This document shows positions 12,763 to 20,561 of a stretch of DNA of 20,681 bases, in pieces. The stretch comes from JBCDIQ01 sp039024295 (lineage in GTDB: Bacteria; Bacteroidota; Bacteroidia; J057). How positions within the stretch are numbered: the stretch's first letter is position 1; each line of letters begins with the position of its first letter. The position numbers and the translations under genes are program-made. The stretch covers positions 1-20,681 of the forward strand of contig JBCDIQ010000051.1 in NCBI GenBank assembly GCA_039024295.1, in the 5' to 3' direction. The notes under the pieces were generated by a model. That model did no database searches, was not told the DNA's origin, and saw nothing but the letters and a program-made list of their open reading frames with translations.

Positions 12763-14844
12763 ATGAGCAACGATTGTAAACGATACACGGTCACGGCAGC
12801 TTTGCCTTATGCCAATGGCCCCTTGCATATTGGTCATATCGCTGGTGCCTACCTACCTGCCGACATTTTTGTGCGCTACCTGCGACTTCGTGGAAGAGAA
12901 GTTGCCTTTATCTGTGGCAGTGATGAACACGGAGCTGCCATCACCCTTCGCGCAAAAAAGGAAGGCATCACCCCCCGTGACATCATCGATAAATACCATC
13001 CGCTCAACCAACACACCTTCGAACGGTTTGGGATCTCCTTTGACATTTATCACAGAACCTCCGAATCGATTCACCATGAAACTGCTCAGGATTTTTTCAA
13101 GGTGCTGCACGAAAAAGGAGAGTTTGTAGAAAAGGAATCAGAGCAGTACTTCGACGTAGAGCAACAGCAGTTTCTTGCAGACCGCTATATCCAAGGGACT
13201 TGCCCGGTATGTTCTTTTGAAAATGCCTATGGCGACCAGTGCGAAAACTGCGGAACGACCCTTAGCCCTACCGAGCTAATCAACCCTCGGTCTACCATCA
13301 GTGGGAGCACGCCTGAATTGAGGTCTACCCGCCACTGGTACCTGCCTTTGGACAAATACCAACCCTGGCTGGAAGAATGGTTGTTAGCAGGCAAAAAAGA
13401 TACGTGGAAAAATAACGTGTATGGCCAGTGTAAGTCCTGGCTGCAAGGAGGCCTCCAACCGCGATCAATGACCCGTGACCTGGACTGGGGCGTAGATGTG
13501 CCGCTGCCAGAAGCAGAGGGAAAGAAACTCTACGTATGGCTGGACGCACCCATCGGCTACATCTCAGCCACTAAAGCCTGGGCGGAAGAAAACGGAAAAG
13601 ACTGGACGAAATATTGGAAGTACCAGGAACATTCCAAGGATGATTCCTGCCTGATCCATTTCATTGGCAAGGACAACATCGTGTTTCACTGCATCATCTT
13701 TCCTTCCATCCTGCATGCCTACGGAGATTACATTTTGCCGGAAAATGTTCCTGCATTTGAATTCCTGAACCTGGAAGGCCAAAAGATGTCTACTTCCCGC
13801 GACTGGGCGGTGTGGCTGCATGAGTACCTGGATGATTTTCCGGGAAAGGAAGATGTGCTGCGTTATGTGTTGCTCTCAATCGCGCCGGAAAATAAAGACA
13901 GTGATTTCACCTGGAAAGATTTTCAGGCTCGGAATAACAATGAATTGGCTAATATCCTGGGGAACCTGGTGAACCGGATGAAGCTGGTTCAAAAATACTA
14001 TGATGGCTATGTCCCGGATGCAGGTGATTTGGGTGGGAATGAGGCTGTACAGCAAGTCCATGTGGAGGCGCAGCAACATATTCAGGCCGTAGCCGACCGC
14101 TTGGAAAAGTATAACTTCCGCGAAGCCCTGAATGAATTCATCAACTTGGCACGACTGGGCAACAAATACCTCACCGATGAAGAGCCCTGGATCAAGTGGA
14201 AAACAGACCCCGAGGCGACCAAGCCAGTATTGTTCACTTGCATACAGCTTATCACGCAGATTGCAACCTTGGCGAAAATATTTTTGCCCCACACAGCAGA
14301 GAAAATTTTTGATATGCTGCAGGTGGACAGCAAGGAGTTCGATTGGGACCAGCTTTCCAAAAAGGAATTGATCCCTGCTGGGCACGCGATCAAATCCCCC
14401 CAGGTGCTGTTCCAGAAAATTGATGACGCCGTGATTGATGCGCAGGTAAATCGCCTGGCTGAAAGGGCCGCAGCGGCTGAAGCTGCTCAGAGGGGTCCGC
14501 AGGTAGAGCCCGCTAAGGATGAAATAACTTTCGAGCAGTTTACGGAAATGGATATCCGCCTGGGCACCATTTTGGAAGCTTCCAAAGTCAAGAAAGCCAA
14601 TAAGCTCCTTCAGTTCAAGGTAGATACGGGGTTGGATACCCGCACCATTGTTTCAGGTGTGGCAGAGCATTTTTCTCCAGAAGAATTGGTCGGAAAGCAA
14701 GTCGTGGTACTGACCAACCTGAAGCCACGAAAAATCCGGGGTGTGGAGTCACAAGGCATGATCCTCTTTGCTGAAGATGACCAAGGTAAGCTACATCTGG
14801 TGAATCCAGAGTATGCAGTTATGAATGGGAGCGTGGTGCGGTAG
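12763..14844 (+). CDS. metG: Methionyl-tRNA synthetase with C-terminal tRNA-binding domain
   Basis: This class I aminoacyl-tRNA synthetase charges tRNA-Met with methionine in the cytoplasm. The ATG at 12763 (693 residues) begins MSNDCKRYTVTAALPYANG, matching the family start; a TTG at 12736 would add nine unneeded residues. The HIGH signature is at 22-25 (LHIGHIAGAYLPAD). The zinc knuckle is C147-x2-C150 and C160-x2-C163 (CPVCSFENAYGDQCENC), as in the E. coli-type enzyme. The second signature is K341-M-S-T-S345, with Thr in place of the usual Lys. The anticodon-binding helical domain spans about 400-550. Residues about 588-693 form an EMAP-II/Trbp-like domain (DIRLGTILEASKVKKANKLLQFKVD, then LKPRKIRGVESQGM) that promotes tRNA binding and dimerisation. 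The gene appears to be monocistronic. Confidence 0.97.
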   Translation: MSNDCKRYTVTAALPYANGPLHIGHIAGAYLPADIFVRYLRLRGREVAFICGSDEHGAAITLRAKKEGITPRDIIDKYHPLNQHTFERFGISFDIYHRTSESIHHETAQDFFKVLHEKGEFVEKESEQYFDVEQQQFLADRYIQGTCPVCSFENAYGDQCENCGTTLSPTELINPRSTISGSTPELRSTRHWYLPLDKYQPWLEEWLLAGKKDTWKNNVYGQCKSWLQGGLQPRSMTRDLDWGVDVPLPEAEGKKLYVWLDAPIGYISATKAWAEENGKDWTKYWKYQEHSKDDSCLIHFIGKDNIVFHCIIFPSILHAYGDYILPENVPAFEFLNLEGQKMSTSRDWAVWLHEYLDDFPGKEDVLRYVLLSIAPENKDSDFTWKDFQARNNNELANILGNLVNRMKLVQKYYDGYVPDAGDLGGNEAVQQVHVEAQQHIQAVADRLEKYNFREALNEFINLARLGNKYLTDEEPWIKWKTDPEATKPVLFTCIQLITQIATLAKIFLPHTAEKIFDMLQVDSKEFDWDQLSKKELIPAGHAIKSPQVLFQKIDDAVIDAQVNRLAERAAAAEAAQRGPQVEPAKDEITFEQFTEMDIRLGTILEASKVKKANKLLQFKVDTGLDTRTIVSGVAEHFSPEELVGKQVVVLTNLKPRKIRGVESQGMILFAEDDQGKLHLVNPEYAVMNGSVVR

Positions 14845-14876
14845 AAAGTAAAGAGTTAGAAGGCCCAATCTGTATA

Positions 14877-14901
14877 AAGGGAATGTTAACAATTTCCCCT
14901 T
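14877..14901 (+). terminator. Weak terminator-like hairpin after metG
   Basis: AAGGGAA (14877-14883) can pair with TTCCCCTT (14894-14901) with one bulge, around the palindrome TGTTAACA. It is followed at a short distance by ATATTTTTTC. The stem is imperfect and the T-run is ten bases away. Confidence 0.35.
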
Positions 14902-14919
14902 AAACTCATATTTTTTCGC

Positions 14920-14926
14920 TATTTTG
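14920..14926 (+). promoter_or_regulatory. Possible -7 element of the CREST-family gene
   Basis: TATTTTG resembles TAnnTTTG with one base missing between the two halves and is preceded by a T-rich stretch. If it works, the coding region must start downstream of about 14932, which supports the TTG at 14954 rather than the TTG at 14924. Confidence 0.3.
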
Positions 14927-14953
14927 TGCCTCCATTCCACAAATTGCGGCAAT

Positions 14954-15664
14954 TTGAGTCTTTTATTTCCCCTTCTTCAACTTCGTCTACACGATGGCGG
15001 ACCTCGTTACACTGAAACCGACCTGAGTCAGTTTGTAGTGGAACCGTGGAATGCCGCGTCAGCTGTCCTGTTTGTTTTCATTCCTCTCTATTGGTTCATA
15101 AAGCTGAAAGGAAATTACCGTCGCCATGCATTTATGACGTTGATGCTGGTGATACTTTTGATAGGGGGAGTTGGTGGAACCTTATACCATGCATTTCGTG
15201 TCTCTTCCATTTTTCTGTACATGGATTGGGTCCCTATCATGTTAATTTGCCTGGGGGCCAGTATGTACTTTTTCATCAAAAGTGTAGGCTCCGTGCCAAT
15301 CGCTCTGGGGGTACTTATAGCCTCTTTTCTCGCCCAATGGCTAATGGTAGATCTGGAGCTAATTGATGAACCTTATGCGAGTAACCTGTCTTATGGGTTA
15401 ATGGCCATTACCTTGTTGGCACCCTTGTGGCTAATCATGAAGAAAACGGACTTCTTCAAAGCTAAATATGTAGGGTTTGCCCTCCTCGCTTTTATTGGTG
15501 CGCTTAGCTGTCGGATTGCGGATGAATGGCACCCATTGCCAATGGGAACTCACTTTCTATGGCATGCGTTTGGGGCATTGGCCTCCCATTTTATGTTGCA
15601 GTACACCTACTTGCTGAAGGAAGCGGGAATGCTTACGGGGGTTGTGCCACCACCTCATCGGTAA
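14954..15664 (+). CDS. Seven-TM CREST-superfamily membrane protein (ceramidase-like)
   Basis: Hydrophobic segments at about 33-50, 60-77, 85-105, 114-130, 147-163, 173-188 and 203-221 (counted from 14954, 236 residues) give a seven-helix inner-membrane protein. It carries the metal-site pattern of the CREST superfamily (alkaline ceramidases, PAQR receptors): H79 in GGTLYHAF, D91 in YMDWVP and H200-x3-H204 in GTHFLWHAF. In ACER3 these positions hold a catalytic zinc. The serine four residues before the first histidine is Gly here (G75), and the His-Asp spacing is one longer than in ACER3. A membrane amide hydrolase is therefore the best guess; substrate unknown. No ATG exists near the front: TTG at 14954 or 14924 are the possible starts, and the first is chosen because of a possible promoter at 14920. 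Placed after metG, with no functional link apparent. Confidence 0.68.
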   Translation: MSLLFPLLQLRLHDGGPRYTETDLSQFVVEPWNAASAVLFVFIPLYWFIKLKGNYRRHAFMTLMLVILLIGGVGGTLYHAFRVSSIFLYMDWVPIMLICLGASMYFFIKSVGSVPIALGVLIASFLAQWLMVDLELIDEPYASNLSYGLMAITLLAPLWLIMKKTDFFKAKYVGFALLAFIGALSCRIADEWHPLPMGTHFLWHAFGALASHFMLQYTYLLKEAGMLTGVVPPPHR

Positions 15665-15669
15665 GAGTC

Positions 15670-15706
15670 CCATCGAATTCCACTACACTTTTCCTCACTT
15701 CGATGG
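15670..15706. terminator. Inverted repeat between convergent genes
   Basis: CCATCGAA (15670-15677) and TTCGATGG (15699-15706) are perfect 8-base arms with a 21-base loop, placed where the CREST gene and the DUF547 gene converge and overlapping the last codons of the latter. The loop includes CTTTTCC. It could be a weak bidirectional terminator; the long loop lowers confidence. Confidence 0.3.
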
Positions 15707-16444
15707 CTCATTTAACGACCAATCGTATTCCAAATAGCTGATTTTAGTCTCTTCTGTCATTTGCTGGTCTGCATATTGATTGATGAATGCCCGCAGTGAA
15801 CCCTGCTTGGTAAAGTCCCCTTTGAACCATCGGAATATTTTTGATAATTCAGCTTTATCCTGCGAAACTTTGTTGCGCAACTCTCCATTGATGAAACGTT
15901 TTGCTTGATCGGTCAATTGAGCTTCCAATTTGTCTGCTGTAAATGCTTCACTTCTCAATTGGGGACAAGAATAGGAAGCACAGTTGATGGCAAAATGAAT
16001 GCGTGGCTCTTCAAAGTCTTTCCGGAGAATGCCATGTTCAATTTCGTCGAGGTTAAAATCTTCTCCCCCAATTTTGAAAAACTTTTTATGCCATACCGTA
16101 GAAACCATGGGGATTTTGATCGTGGGGTGTAGGTCCTGGATGCTGTTGAGGGGATAATTGTCCAAAATCAATTTCAGGGTAAAGGCATTGTAGGCATTGA
16201 TCCAGTAAGCGAGCCGCTCATTTTTTGTCCAGGAATCTTGCGGAGGATCATTGCTAAGGGTATCGCAGTAGGCTTGAAGTTTGTCCAGGTCTTTAGGATG
16301 ATTTTTCCAGACCTTGTACTTCACCCAACCGTCTGCAGTTACATACTGCTTGAGCAATTTGGTAAAGGGGGCATGAGAAGGGGGCGCTGCGAGAGTGGGG
16401 AAGGCGATGGAAAGCGCAATCACCCACAAAATGGATTTTTTCAT
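15695..16444 (-). CDS. DUF547 domain protein, secreted
   Basis: The ATG at 16442-16444 gives 249 residues with a Sec signal peptide (MKKSILWVIALSIAFPTLAA, cleaved near residue 20), so the protein is periplasmic or exported. The rest matches the DUF547 family (PF04784): GWVKYKVW (39-46), ERLAYWINAYNAFTLKLI (76-93), the LDEIEHGILR motif (132-141), IHFAINCASYSCPQLR (149-164), IFRWF..DF (203-211) and the closing YLEYDWSLN (237-245). The conserved Asn-Cys-Ala-Ser...Cys-Pro core (N154, C155, C160) is complete. The biochemical function of the family is not established. It is divergent from the DUF4920 lipoprotein gene, 108 bases away, and convergent with the CREST gene. No clear -7 element was found for it. 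Confidence 0.88.
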   Translation of the reverse strand: MKKSILWVIALSIAFPTLAAPPSHAPFTKLLKQYVTADGWVKYKVWKNHPKDLDKLQAYCDTLSNDPPQDSWTKNERLAYWINAYNAFTLKLILDNYPLNSIQDLHPTIKIPMVSTVWHKKFFKIGGEDFNLDEIEHGILRKDFEEPRIHFAINCASYSCPQLRSEAFTADKLEAQLTDQAKRFINGELRNKVSQDKAELSKIFRWFKGDFTKQGSLRAFINQYADQQMTEETKISYLEYDWSLNEPSK

Positions 16445-16468
16445 TGGGCTGTACATAAAAATGGGATT

Positions 16469-16490
16469 GTATTATCTTTGTCAATAATAC
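16469..16490 (+). promoter_or_regulatory. Dyad-flanked promoter for the DUF4920 / aldehyde dehydrogenase unit
   Basis: TATCTTTG at 16473-16480 is an exact -7 element. It is embedded in a perfect inverted repeat, GTATTAT (16469-16475) and ATAATAC (16484-16490), with an 8-base centre. The leader to the ATG at 16553 would be about 65 bases. The overlap of a dyad with the -7 element and start site is the usual position of a repressor operator; the regulator is not in the window. Confidence 0.5.
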
Positions 16491-16552
16491 GCTGCTAGCA
16501 CCCTAAGTGGATGTCTGGCAGGTTACATCTGCAACATTTTAGCATTATTGTC

Positions 16553-17125
16553 ATGAAAAAAGTATTCCTAGCATTATTTGTCAGCATGTTCATGTTTGCC
16601 TGTACCAATGAGCAGCAAACTGCTACTCAAGAAGAGCCTACAGCCGAAGAGGCCCATGAGGCTGAAGAAGAAGCTGCGGCAGCCCAAAGTACGTTTCCCG
16701 CAGACAGTGTCACAGAAGATGGCACCATGAGTTTCCATGGATTCCGCATTGATGAGACAGGTGCCATGCCAGTGGCCCAGGTTTCGCAGGTTTTGGAAGG
16801 ACAGACAGGTCGTGTAAACACCAAGCTTTCAGGTACAGTAGAGAATGTGTGCCAAGTCAAAGGTTGCTGGATGACTCTCAAAATGGCTGATGAGCAAACC
16901 ATGCGAGTACGGTTCAAAGACTACGGCTTTTTTGTTCCTAAAGATGGAAGTGGCAAGCAGGCCATCATTGAAGGGGACGTATTTTATGACACCACCACTG
17001 TAGAAGTTCTGCGCCATTATGCAGTTGATGGCGGCATGACAGAGGAAGAGGCCGCTGCTAAATACACCGAGCCCGAAATTGCTGTGAGCTTCGAAGCCAC
17101 CGGTGTGATTATCAAAGATATTTAG
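16553..17125 (+). CDS. DUF4920 domain lipoprotein
   Basis: The ATG at 16553 gives 190 residues with a lipoprotein signal (MKKVFLALFVSMFMFA-C17); a longer reading from 16511 would hide it. After the acylated cysteine comes an acidic, alanine/glutamate-rich linker (about 18-46). The folded part matches DUF4920 (PF16267), an OB-like domain: FHGFRID (61-67), LSGTVENVCQVKGCWMTLK (92-110) with paired cysteines C100 and C105, MRVRFKDYGFFVPKD (117-131), then AIIEGDVF and LRHYAVDGG (153-161). The family is common in Bacteroidota; its function is unknown, though the conserved Cys pair and His suggest metal or redox binding (inference). The gene sits 14 bases before an aldehyde dehydrogenase gene, so the two are probably co-transcribed from the promoter at 16473. 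Confidence 0.87.
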   Translation: MKKVFLALFVSMFMFACTNEQQTATQEEPTAEEAHEAEEEAAAAQSTFPADSVTEDGTMSFHGFRIDETGAMPVAQVSQVLEGQTGRVNTKLSGTVENVCQVKGCWMTLKMADEQTMRVRFKDYGFFVPKDGSGKQAIIEGDVFYDTTTVEVLRHYAVDGGMTEEEAAAKYTEPEIAVSFEATGVIIKDI

Positions 17126-17139
17126 GAAAGAGTTTTTAT

Positions 17140-18690
17140 ATGAATGCAACAACCACGAATAACCTGCTCGCCCAATTAGGCTTGCAGGAAAAGAACCCTT
17201 GTTTGCACACAGGCAGCCAAACAACACATGCTGCAAGTGGAGCATACCGCGAAGTACACTCCCCCGCAGATGGTCAGTTGTTAGGTTCGGTACAAATGGC
17301 TGATGAAGCCTTATATGAGCAGGCCGTTGTCGCCTCTCAGGCTGCCTTTTTGCACTGGCGTGAGATTCCAGCTCCGCAGCGGGGAGAAATCGTCCGCCAA
17401 ATTGGAGATGCCTTGCGGTCCCAAAAAGAAGCCCTCGGAAAGCTGGTGAGCCTGGAAATGGGAAAAATCCTGCAAGAAGGTCTGGGGGAAGTGCAGGAAA
17501 TGATCGACATCTGCGATTTTGCTGTAGGGCTTTCCCGTCAGTTATATGGCCTGACGATGCACTCCGAGCGTGCGCACCACCGCATGTATGAGCAATGGCA
17601 TCCGCTGGGAACTGTTGGGATCATTTCAGCCTTTAACTTCCCCGTTGCCGTTTGGTCCTGGAATGCCATGATTGCAGCCGTTTGTGGGAATGTTTCCATC
17701 TGGAAGCCTAGCGAAAAGACGCCGCTCACGGCCCTCGCATGCATGAACATCATTTCAGGAGTACTTAAAGAAAATAACCTCCCAGAAGGGGTATTTGCTG
17801 TCCTCGTAGGAGACCGTGCCACAGGCGTACGCATGTCTGAAGACCGCAGGCTGCCCCTGATTTCTGCAACCGGCTCCGTACGCATGGGCAAGGCGGTAGC
17901 AGAAAAGGTAGGGCAGCGCCTTGGCAAATCCTTGCTGGAGCTAGGAGGTAACAATGCCGTTATCCTTTCGCGCCATGCCGACCTAAAGCTCGCAATTCCG
18001 GCGATTCTTTTTGGTGCCGTAGGGACGTGTGGACAGCGTTGTACAAGCGTTCGCCGCCTGATCGTAGATCGGGAGATCTATGACGAGTTTAAAACCAAGC
18101 TGGTCAGCGCCTACGAAAAATTGGCGGATCGGATCGGTCATCCGCTGGAGTCCAGTACCTTGATTGGTCCCCTGATTGACCGGGATGCCACTGACGCCAT
18201 GCAGCGTGCGCTGGCTCAGGCAGAAGAACTCGGCGCCAAGCGCTTATTTGGCGGAGAAGTGCTCTCCGGAGCTGGATATGAAACTGGTACCTACGTGATA
18301 CCAGCTATCGTGGAGGCAGAACCCCAGATGCACATCGTACAAGAGGAGACCTTCGCACCGATCGTGTACCTCTTCCCTTACGATTCATTGGAAGATGCGG
18401 TGGCGATCAACAACAACGTTCCTCAGGGATTGTCTTCGGCCATCTTTACCGAAAACATGAAGGAGTCAGAGTATTTCCTCAGCCACCTGGGGTCTGACTG
18501 TGGAATCGCCAATGTGAACATCGGGACTTCCGGTGCGGAAATCGGCGGCGCCTTTGGCGGCGAGAAAGATACCGGCGGCGGTCGTGAGTCAGGTTCCGAT
18601 TCCTGGAAAGCCTACATGCGTCGCCAGACCAATACCATCAACTGGTCCGATCAGCTGCCGCTTGCGCAGGGGATTAAGTTTGAGGTGTAG
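17140..18690 (+). CDS. amaB: Aldehyde dehydrogenase, ALDH7 / aminoadipate-semialdehyde dehydrogenase type
   Basis: NAD(P)-dependent oxidation of an aldehyde to the acid; the ALDH7 (antiquitin) group acts on 2-aminoadipate semialdehyde in lysine breakdown, and related enzymes act on other semialdehydes. The 516-residue length is typical. Visible residues: N166 in SAFNFPVAVWSWN (163-175), K189 in IWKPSEKTPL, ATGSVRMG (243-250), general base E267 in LLELGGNNAVI, and nucleophile C301 in GTCGQRCTS. The segments EMGKILQEGLGEVQEMIDICD (106-126) and HRMYEQWHPLGTVGIISAFNFP are characteristic of ALDH7 rather than ALDH2-like or betaine aldehyde enzymes. The C-terminal GGEKDTGGGRESGSDSWK oligomerisation region is intact. 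Cytoplasmic. Starts 14 bases after the DUF4920 lipoprotein. The rest of a lysine-degradation pathway is not present, so the exact substrate, and thus the gene symbol, is less certain than the family. Confidence 0.9.
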   Translation: MNATTTNNLLAQLGLQEKNPCLHTGSQTTHAASGAYREVHSPADGQLLGSVQMADEALYEQAVVASQAAFLHWREIPAPQRGEIVRQIGDALRSQKEALGKLVSLEMGKILQEGLGEVQEMIDICDFAVGLSRQLYGLTMHSERAHHRMYEQWHPLGTVGIISAFNFPVAVWSWNAMIAAVCGNVSIWKPSEKTPLTALACMNIISGVLKENNLPEGVFAVLVGDRATGVRMSEDRRLPLISATGSVRMGKAVAEKVGQRLGKSLLELGGNNAVILSRHADLKLAIPAILFGAVGTCGQRCTSVRRLIVDREIYDEFKTKLVSAYEKLADRIGHPLESSTLIGPLIDRDATDAMQRALAQAEELGAKRLFGGEVLSGAGYETGTYVIPAIVEAEPQMHIVQEETFAPIVYLFPYDSLEDAVAINNNVPQGLSSAIFTENMKESEYFLSHLGSDCGIANVNIGTSGAEIGGAFGGEKDTGGGRESGSDSWKAYMRRQTNTINWSDQLPLAQGIKFEV

Positions 18691-18700
18691 CGAAGACATC

Positions 18701-18730
18701 ATAAGCGGTAGTTTCAAGAATACCACTTAT
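18701..18730. other. Hairpin after the aldehyde dehydrogenase gene
   Basis: ATAAGCGGTA (18701-18710) pairs with TACCACTTAT (18721-18730) with a single mismatch and a 10-base loop. It lies 10 bases past the stop. There is no direct T-run, so it may act together with the next hairpin. Confidence 0.45.
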
Positions 18731-18747
18731 CATTTAGAATGAAACAA

Positions 18748-18780
18748 CCAGACGTTTGCCTGGCTGTTTTTGCTTTTATT
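18748..18780 (+). terminator. Intrinsic terminator of the aldehyde dehydrogenase unit
   Basis: CCAGAC (18748-18753) pairs with GCCTGG (18758-18763), one mismatch, tetraloop GTTT. It is followed by CTGTTTTTGCTTTTATT, a good T-rich tail. Confidence 0.55.
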
Positions 18781-19067
18781 AAAGTATACAATGGTCTTAT
18801 ACCAATTCCTTGTTATTACTTCCATAAAGTTCCAACTGAAATCCCCGTTTCTGCAACCTTTAAATGTCCCATTTACGGGGGCGATGGCCCCGGGGCATTC
18901 GGTTTCATTCCTCATTTCCGGGATCTTTGACCCGCGAAATCCGTTTGGGAGTCGGGGGCGGAATGCGGGATGCCTAGGATTTCGCAAGCGTTTTCGTCCT
19001 TTTGCGCCCAAAAGGACAAATCCCTATAAGAAACAGTATATGCGGAACTATTTATCATGGATTGGTT
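18781..19067. repeat. Hairpin-rich non-coding stretch, possible dispersed intergenic element
   Basis: No convincing gene in this stretch; the open frames on both strands lack family features and start signals. It contains several compact inverted repeats: GGGGC-GATG-GCCCC (18878-18891), CGGG/CCCG (18919-18934) and GTCCTTTT-GCGCCC-AAAAGGAC (18996-19017). GC-rich blocks (18875-18965) alternate with AT-rich flanks. This looks more like a short repetitive or MITE-like element than an ordinary spacer, but a single copy in the window cannot prove it. Confidence 0.35.
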
Positions 19068-20561
19068 TTAGTCCGTAAGCACCATTCGCTTCATATCAAT
19101 CTCCTGGCCATCAATGACTAAGTTGTAATAGTACATTCCTGCTGACAGAAATCCCCCTTCAATGGTCAGGACATCTCCTGTCAGGTTGTGATACGCCTGA
19201 ACTTTTTGCCCATTCATGTTGAAAATATAAATGGTGGCCTGCTCATAGGTTGGAGGCAACTGGTACTTAATGGTGGTTTGCTGAGAAAATGGATTGGGAC
19301 TGTTCTGGAAAAGAGTCGCTTGATCCAGAACCCTGGGTTTTACCTCGTTTGGATTTGTTCCATTGTTCGGTTGTAGTCCCGTGCGGTTCTTTACAGGGAC
19401 GTTCCCATTTTCAAGTTCGTCAACTCGATTTGTGAGTTCTTCAATTTGAGCTTGTTGCTCTTGAATGGCTGCAGTTAGGAGGGGAATAAATTTTGTGTAG
19501 CTTAGTGCCTTTATTTTTCTCGAGGACTTAATCTCACCAGTCTCTGCATCATCATCTATAAGGTTTACCTCTGTAACAAAGTTAGGTAATATTTTCTCGA
19601 CATCTTGAGACAGAAATCCCACTTGGGGGCCTCTTTCAAACCCAAAGCTTTCGTTCCCTTCTTGAATAAATTTATATCCTTTTGGCTTCAACTCCATGAT
19701 CTTTTCCAAAGAGTTGCGAATGTCTTCTATTTCAGTTTTAAGGTCTGCATCTGAGGGAGTCCATTCATCTGCAGTTGTAAAAGAACGTCCTTGGAAATAA
19801 CCAGCCCAATCCGCCGCACCAGGAGCTGTTGCATAAACAGCACGATTTTCCACAGTGCCATTTATTGCTCTTGCTCTTACCGCAATATTAGTTTGTGCTG
19901 CATTATTAGCTAAGCTGTATACCCCATAGGCTGTTCCCGCAGTATATCCATTTGCAGCATAGTTTGGGTTTTGCACATTGAAATAGCCTCCTATCCTCAT
20001 AGCATCACAGAAAATTCCTATGTCCCCTCCTCTAGATCGAATTCCAAAGTTCTTTCTGTACGGGTCAGGGGAATTAGGATTTGAAATGTGGCTTGGGTAC
20101 TGTCCTAGTACATCTAAGGCTGCAGATTCATTTGGATCGGTAAGTACGCCAACCCCTGAATGAGTAATGGTCAAAATATCCGAATTGTTGGTGCCACCTG
20201 CTGCAGTTTGATTTTGTATGAACTTAAAATTGACTTGGTTTACACTGTCTTGCCCAAAAGCTATATTTACATTTTCAGCAGCACCATCCTCCGCTAGATA
20301 AAACATTCCAAATTGGCCTCTATCATTCAACCTGAGACCTGTACGAATAACTCCATTAAGTGGATTCACAGTATTAACAGGGTAAGGTAAAGGTCCTAGC
20401 GTAGTCCAGGTTGCACCACTAGAAATATCTCCCAAGGTACCCGCTTGAACTTGCCCAAGAACGCCCGGAAGTGCAGCAGGCTGCTGCCCGAAAATATAGG
20501 TGGAGAAAAGCATCAAACATGACGCCATTGAAATCACATAAATGAAGCTAGATTTTTTCAT
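19068..20561 (-). CDS. T9SS-secreted tail-fibre-like protein with S74 intramolecular chaperone domain
   Basis: The ATG at 20559-20561 gives 497 residues with a signal peptide (about 1-25, ...LFSTYIFG-QQPA); a longer reading from 20606 is unlikely. The N-terminal half (about 30-265) is a beta-rich region with short Gly/Asn-rich units (GLRLNDRGQFGMFYL, AAQTNIAVRARAING, GYFQGRSF). Residues about 266-385 are an S74 peptidase/ICA domain: TPSDADLKTEIEDIRNSLE, YKFIQEGNESFGF, QVGFLSQDVEKILP, ALSYTKFIPLLTAAI, then a coiled coil (EQQAQIEELTNRVDELENG). The proposed cleavage dyad S270 and K275 (Ser-x4-Lys) is intact. After a 30-residue linker, residues 417-497 are a type A T9SS sorting domain (LFQNSPNPFSQQTTIKYQLP, FNMNGQKV, LSAGMYYYNLVIDG). 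Expected to trimerise and reach the cell surface or medium; ligand unknown. Confidence 0.88.
   Translation of the reverse strand: MKKSSFIYVISMASCLMLFSTYIFGQQPAALPGVLGQVQAGTLGDISSGATWTTLGPLPYPVNTVNPLNGVIRTGLRLNDRGQFGMFYLAEDGAAENVNIAFGQDSVNQVNFKFIQNQTAAGGTNNSDILTITHSGVGVLTDPNESAALDVLGQYPSHISNPNSPDPYRKNFGIRSRGGDIGIFCDAMRIGGYFNVQNPNYAANGYTAGTAYGVYSLANNAAQTNIAVRARAINGTVENRAVYATAPGAADWAGYFQGRSFTTADEWTPSDADLKTEIEDIRNSLEKIMELKPKGYKFIQEGNESFGFERGPQVGFLSQDVEKILPNFVTEVNLIDDDAETGEIKSSRKIKALSYTKFIPLLTAAIQEQQAQIEELTNRVDELENGNVPVKNRTGLQPNNGTNPNEVKPRVLDQATLFQNSPNPFSQQTTIKYQLPPTYEQATIYIFNMNGQKVQAYHNLTGDVLTIEGGFLSAGMYYYNLVIDGQEIDMKRMVLTD

Noticed and set aside
18730..19011. 93-residue open frame on the minus strand
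   Set aside because: No recognisable fold, signal or family. It spans the terminator and several hairpins of the gap after the aldehyde dehydrogenase and looks like translation of non-coding or repetitive DNA.
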